Positions 59,983 to 64,000 of a DNA stretch of 64,000 bases are shown piece after piece. The DNA comes from J054 sp963850255. GTDB lineage: Bacteria; Pseudomonadota; Gammaproteobacteria; Steroidobacterales; GCA-2729495. The first letter of the stretch is position 1; the number at the start of each line of letters is the position of its first letter. The stretch lies in contig CAWKLL010000028.1 in assembly GCA_963850255.1 (NCBI GenBank), positions 62,001 to 126,000 of the forward strand, given 5' to 3'. The position numbers and the translations under genes were made by a program. The notes below the pieces were generated by a model that saw only the letters and a list, made by a program, of their open reading frames with translations, did no database searches and had not been told where the DNA came from.

Positions 59983-61050
59983 CTACTCTCTCCGCTTTAT
60001 TTGCCGCGAAGACAAACGGCTCCTTATGGCCTCTATTAGCAACTCAACTATAAAAAGTAGGAAGCGAATGCCGCATCCATATGTGAACCACCAAAGCATA
60101 TAATGTATTCGATAACTTTGTGTTGCGTTGGCGCTGTATGGCATGAGCATTTCATTTACATTAAGACCAGCATAAATCGATGCCGGAGTGATGATACCCA
60201 CATAATATATAGACGCTACGGCGTTACCAACAGCTTGCCACATGATCCACTCAGTGGGCAGACGAAGGGTAGAACCAATGCCGCTGCTTTCGGCGTTCCG
60301 GCTACCGAATAACATCGCTGGACGCATTGAAAGTTCGCCGCAAATCACATAAGCAAGTGGAACCAAAAATAGATATAAAACATGACACATATATGCCACA
60401 TTGTAAAGTACATCCCAGACGTCGTTGCCACCATTACGAAGTATCGACGAAACATCACTAACCAACGAAAACAGGACAGGAAAGAGGGAGGGTAGGAAGG
60501 ACAGCCAAGTTTGTAGTAGTCTATTTCGAAAGTCAATACATTTCCAGGGAGATATAAACGAGAACCCCGCCGACATGATCCAGAGCGTACCAACCGGCAT
60601 ACCAACAAATAACAACCATCTACCTGGATAGTTTGATCCCTCCCAGTGCAGTTTTGTCCAGGCAACGTAGGGGTACAATGTGAGAGTTGCAACCTTCATC
60701 CATAGTTTTGGATAGAGGAGTTGTGACGTGCCGGTTCTATTACTTGCACGGTCGTTGACCTCGTCAATACGTCCTAACTTTGGTCCAACTAGAGCCAATA
60801 TCAACGCGCCGACGAGGATGAAGCCAACCCATTCCTGAAAGTGGCGTTCGGGTGATATGAACCACGTTCCGAGAAAACGCCAGCGGTTAGGTGGCAGGTT
60901 GGCGCATTTTATCTCGGGATAGTCCTTGTACGCGCGATAGCAAACATCACGCCAATCATGCGGATATTCATCAACTAGGCGCGGATTGAGGAAGCGGAAA
61001 GATAGCATCATCGTTTGCCGTGTCTGCCGGCCGCTGCGCCGCTGCTGCAC
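59983..61050 (-). CDS. Multi-pass membrane protein, unknown function
   Basis: A single-exon frame of 355 residues; a second ATG pair 13 codons in (MMLSFRFLN) is an equally likely start. About seven hydrophobic segments are visible: WVGFILVGALILALVG, TLTLYPYVAW, WLLFVGMPVGTLWIMSAGF, WLSFLPSLFPVLFSLVSDV, YMCHVLYLFLVPLAYVICG, VASIYYVGIITPASIYAGL and FLLFIVELLIEAI. Loops contain conserved-looking FISPWKCIDFRNRLLQ and HYMLWWFTYG. There is a faint resemblance to the TMEM164 family, but I cannot confirm it. The basic C-terminal tail (RLSSRQIKRRE) may be cytosolic. Confidence 0.65.
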   Translation of the reverse strand: MQQRRSGRQTRQTMMLSFRFLNPRLVDEYPHDWRDVCYRAYKDYPEIKCANLPPNRWRFLGTWFISPERHFQEWVGFILVGALILALVGPKLGRIDEVNDRASNRTGTSQLLYPKLWMKVATLTLYPYVAWTKLHWEGSNYPGRWLLFVGMPVGTLWIMSAGFSFISPWKCIDFRNRLLQTWLSFLPSLFPVLFSLVSDVSSILRNGGNDVWDVLYNVAYMCHVLYLFLVPLAYVICGELSMRPAMLFGSRNAESSGIGSTLRLPTEWIMWQAVGNAVASIYYVGIITPASIYAGLNVNEMLMPYSANATQSYRIHYMLWWFTYGCGIRFLLFIVELLIEAIRSRLSSRQIKRRE

Positions 61051-61397
61051 ACTACCGCCCGTTCCGGTGGTACTCTACTAGAGAATCTACTGTAGTATCA
61101 CGACATGGTTGACCCTCTACTACATGTAGTATCTGCTCGGCGCCGGCGGATCGATTGGTCGCGACGGTGCGTCAATCATTTGCAACTGCGGCGGCGCGCA
61201 GTCTTGGATATTGTGTTCAGGTTGATGAGATGAGACTGCGATGCGAACCACTCACCATTCAGGCGGCAGAGCCCTCGCCTTTCGTTGCAAGCCACACAAA
61301 GAAAGATACCCCCCCCCCTTCGCCCGAAAGCAAGTGCACAAGAAGTCAGGTCGCGTCATCACATCTTTTCTCAGAGGCTAAGAAAAAAAAAACTATC
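61051..61397. other. Divergent promoter region
   Basis: Between the membrane-protein gene and the phosphatase-like gene. An in-frame extension of the latter reaches back to 61,155 but is low in conservation features. A CTACATGTAG palindrome lies near 61,118. Confidence 0.45.
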
Positions 61398-62447
61398 ATG
61401 GTCGCCGCTTGCCTGAAACCATGTGAACGGACGGGCCTCATCGATGGTATGGGCGAGGAATATTCTCTCGACATTGGCGTTCGCAAGAAAAACTCGTTGT
61501 GCACCTTCTCATCATGTCTCTGGTTCTCAGTGGCGGTGGCTGCTATTGTATTCATTGTGGCCGTTTTTACCACCGATTCCATTGACAACATGTCTGCACA
61601 AAAGCAGATTGACTTGCTCAATGCTGATACTGTTGCTGGTGAAGTTTCATCGGGTTGCCAGTCTACTCTAATTATAATGAGGCATTGCGAGTTTACCACT
61701 GACGATGAACTAGGGGTTGAAGATGAGGAGGGCAATCAGCACTGTTCTGCTGTTGGGTTGGAACGCGCGGAATATATCCCCACTTTGTTTGGTGATGGGG
61801 CCAAGTGGCCGTTGCCGACGACGATTTATGCTATGAAGCGTGATAGAGATGGTGTACGTGAGGGGGACGATCAAGTGAACTTGCGTGAGATTGAAACTCT
61901 TACTCCTCTGAGCGACAAGGCCGGTGTTGATATTACCGTGCTGCATTCGGATGGAGGCGAGCGGCGGCTGGCAATGGAGCATTTCCATCATTTGGGATCA
62001 GGCGAGCTTTGTGATAAATCCACGGTAATTAGCTGGCAAGACAAGCGTATTGCCACTCTGGCTCAGTCACTCGGGTGCGGAGAGAACCAGGGCTGCCCGT
62101 TCAAGTACAAAAAGAGAGATTTTGACAAGGTGAGATATTCTATGATATATTGGCTGACAATTCGAGAGCAAATTTATGACATCGTAATTGATACCTTTCT
62201 AACATATACTTCGCTACTCTGCCTTTCGTCAACTTTCGCTTTCAACAACATTCAGGTTTGGGTGCTAACGTACACATATTGGGAGATCGAGGACGACGAA
62301 GAGGAAGAGGATGGAGGGAACGATGAGAGTGGCAGAAGGGAATTGAAAAAGAAGAAAAAGAAGAAGAAGAAGACTATAACGTTTCAGGATGGATGGAATG
62401 TTCATGGAAGGGTCGTCAAGATGCACTTTCAGCCTTTGGCGCATTAG
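61398..62447 (+). CDS. Membrane-anchored histidine phosphatase-like protein (2 exons)
   Basis: I start at the ATG at 61398. An in-frame upstream ATG at 61155 would hide the topology. Exons 61398-62129 and 62256-62447 are separated by an intron of 126 bases (GTGAGA donor, TTCAG acceptor) that stays in frame and has no stop, so it looks like coding sequence. A cytoplasmic lead is followed by one membrane segment (LWFSVAVAAIVFIVAVFTTD). The phosphatase-like core has IIMRHCE at its start, the arginine-histidine signature of the branch, then GLERAEYIPTLFG. The usual second histidine is not obvious, so activity is uncertain. The tail is very acidic then Lys-rich. Confidence 0.7.
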   Translation: MVAACLKPCERTGLIDGMGEEYSLDIGVRKKNSLCTFSSCLWFSVAVAAIVFIVAVFTTDSIDNMSAQKQIDLLNADTVAGEVSSGCQSTLIIMRHCEFTTDDELGVEDEEGNQHCSAVGLERAEYIPTLFGDGAKWPLPTTIYAMKRDRDGVREGDDQVNLREIETLTPLSDKAGVDITVLHSDGGERRLAMEHFHHLGSGELCDKSTVISWQDKRIATLAQSLGCGENQGCPFKYKKRDFDKVRYSMIYWLTIREQIYDIVIDTFLTYTSLLCLSSTFAFNNIQVWVLTYTYWEIEDDEEEEDGGNDESGRRELKKKKKKKKKTITFQDGWNVHGRVVKMHFQPLAH

Positions 62448-63061
62448 ATTACATTGTATGTAGACAACGCGAAGATGTATGTGTCATGATATTTCGATAT
62501 CAACATGAAAGAGAGGCTATCACTGTGCTTGCACCATGCAGCATACCTTTGTAGAGCCAGTAGTTTCTGCTCTTACTATTAGTATTGGTTATAGAAATAA
62601 TCAGCAAAAGAGTGGCTACTACTACGTGTAGTACATGTAGATCTACTTAACTTGTAGGATCTGTTTTCTTTCATCTGATCTGGTGAGCCGAAGTAAGTGA
62701 TCATCGGGCAGAGCGCGAGCCCGCCTGCCTCGCGATGACGTTCGCGTGTCACACGGCCCGCGGCCGCAGCATGCAGTTGCAGACGCCTGCATGACGATTG
62801 CGGATATGACATGTGATGTGACCTTCGCTTCAGTCAACGTCTCAGGATGCGCCCAGCGACAGTCGTCGGACGGCAACAGCGCGCACAGCGCAACGGGCCG
62901 ATAAAAGGGAAGAAGGGCAGGAGGGGTTGGCCCTCTAAACTCACCACGCGAGGCCGAGTTCTATTTGCAGGCAGAAAGAAGACAATCAACTCCAGCCGAT
63001 ATTTCATTATTTCTTCCATTGCTTGAAGGAGAGCAACCAAAAAAGTTCAGAGCGAGTAAGA
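62448..63061. other. Intergenic, no gene seen
   Basis: About 600 bases between two genes on the plus strand. Contains an AGTACATGTAG word near 62,630 and a GC-rich patch near 62,750. It should carry the promoter of the next gene. Confidence 0.5.
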
Positions 63062-64000
63062 ATGGCTACCAACAATATCTCGTCGGGCGGTATCCCGTAT
63101 CCACGCTACGCCAAAAAGAAGCAAGTCAAAGGAACGGCAGCCCAAGAGAGGCTCCGTGAGAAGATGTGGCGCCGCAACCGCTATCATCTAGTTGCATCTC
63201 AGTGCAAGAATTCAGTCGACGACGAGGAGTCGTATCTCCATCACATTCTCGAGTCTCAGCAAGGCATTCTGTCGCCAATCAGTGCGTCGGCCCATGACAC
63301 CAAGATGCGTCTGCTGCACGAACTGGCCGTCGATCACGGTGACACACAGGGTCAGGGCTTCCGTGAGACCCTCGACGAATTGACAGACCTGCACACCTTG
63401 GCCGATTGGGATGCACGCGATGACCCCAACTTGGGTGGAATGTCCACCGACCGTCCTGTCCTCGAGGGGACGTGGATTACTCTGTCGAGACCCAACTTCC
63501 AAGGCTGTCTTGGCCAGAACTCTCATGGTGAATACCTCTACTCACTAGGTAGGATGGCATGGGATATGTTCTGTCCAACTGACCTAGTATGCAGCATCCA
63601 GGGCTCATTCAATCAAGTTGAGGTCATCCCCCTTCGAGAACGTGGAGAACTTGTTGAGGCCGTACCCAAGAGCCTCTCGAAGGAAATCAAGAACGGCGAC
63701 ACAGTCTTACGAAGTTACAACATCATCACAGCCTTTACCATTGAGGCGCATGATTCTAAGCTGGGACGGTCGTGCTCCAATCAGAATGTACGGTTCCCCA
63801 TCAAGGGCATCATGACATCCTTTGGTTATTGCCTTCCCGATCCAGCTCATCCCACCAGACTAAGCGTTTGGTTTACCGGTGGCAGTATCGAAATCAATGA
63901 CGACTTTGACCTCGAGCACTGGAAGGCAATATTCGGCGAAGCGCATCTAACCAAGCGCAAGATGTCTGGCCGAGCAAGAGTATTTGCCGCCAAGGTTATG
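63062..64000 (+). CDS. Conserved-looking protein of unknown function, 3' end outside window
   Basis: An open frame from the ATG at 63062 through 313 codons to the window edge without a stop. The N-terminus is basic (MATNNISSGGIPYPRYAKKK, ERLREKMWRRNRYH). The middle resembles a lipocalin/fibrillin-like beta barrel: LEGTWITLSRPNFQGCLGQN, LYSLGRMAWDMFCPTDLVCS, then a strand pattern FNQVEVIPL. A later block (RLSVWFTGGSIEINDDFDLEHWKAIFG) looks like the closing strands. I recall such W-T/LGRM.FDMF-type proteins only as uncharacterised diatom sequences. The frame is clean, in contrast to SDHA. Confidence 0.72.
   Translation, partial: MATNNISSGGIPYPRYAKKKQVKGTAAQERLREKMWRRNRYHLVASQCKNSVDDEESYLHHILESQQGILSPISASAHDTKMRLLHELAVDHGDTQGQGFRETLDELTDLHTLADWDARDDPNLGGMSTDRPVLEGTWITLSRPNFQGCLGQNSHGEYLYSLGRMAWDMFCPTDLVCSIQGSFNQVEVIPLRERGELVEAVPKSLSKEIKNGDTVLRSYNIITAFTIEAHDSKLGRSCSNQNVRFPIKGIMTSFGYCLPDPAHPTRLSVWFTGGSIEINDDFDLEHWKAIFGEAHLTKRKMSGRARVFAAKVM

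Overview
This window joins two kinds of DNA. Positions 1 to about 17,930 are a compact, intronless gammaproteobacterial block, all on the minus strand. From about 17,945 to 64,000 it is nuclear DNA of a photosynthetic stramenopile, almost certainly a diatom. The diatom call rests on spliceosomal introns, plastid presequences with ASAF/AFAP-type motifs, secreted proteins rich in PT..PT repeats and LRRs, a polyQ family with a diatom-style WYS/RDL motif, and Copia and hAT-type element remains. The join lies inside bacterial cdsA, which loses its 5' half. I think an assembly chimera with a culture-associated bacterium is more likely than a real integration.

Bacterial block, in transcription order: cdsA (3' part), rseP, bamA, skp, lpxD, lpxA, lpxB, rnhB, dnaE, accA, tilS, pyrG, kdsA, eno (5' part). 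This is the classic gammaproteobacterial envelope/lipid A/replication cluster followed by the pyrG-kdsA-eno group. Many genes overlap by a few bases. fabZ is missing from its usual place between lpxD and lpxA. No frameshift is visible in this block.

Eukaryotic block: a four-exon secreted beta-helix plus double-LRR protein (18.1-22.2 kb); a plastid-targeted membrane protein (23.2-24.4 kb); a fused alpha/beta thiamine-diphosphate E1 dehydrogenase with a tandemly duplicated intron (25.0-28.0 kb); eIF4G (28.7-34.0 kb); Copia debris (34.5-35.8 kb); a polyQ diatom-type protein (36.4-38.4 kb); a 3.7 kb gene-poor stretch with a foldback repeat and a complete hAT-like MITE; an Fe/2OG dioxygenase with membrane segments and Tudor-like repeats (42.1-45.4 kb); a membrane-anchored class 3 lipase (45.6-48.9 kb); selenoprotein O with an in-frame UGA (49.7-52.2 kb); a BTB protein; succinate dehydrogenase flavoprotein; an 80-residue plastid protein; TSR2; LTO1; a multi-pass membrane protein; a histidine phosphatase-like protein; and a gene running off the right end.

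The eukaryotic half carries at least a dozen single-base frameshifts (SDHA, E1, eIF4G, TSR2) in otherwise well-conserved genes, most needing one base removed. This looks like uncorrected long-read error and contrasts with the clean bacterial half. Gene models below were built by reading splice sites and checking phase by hand.
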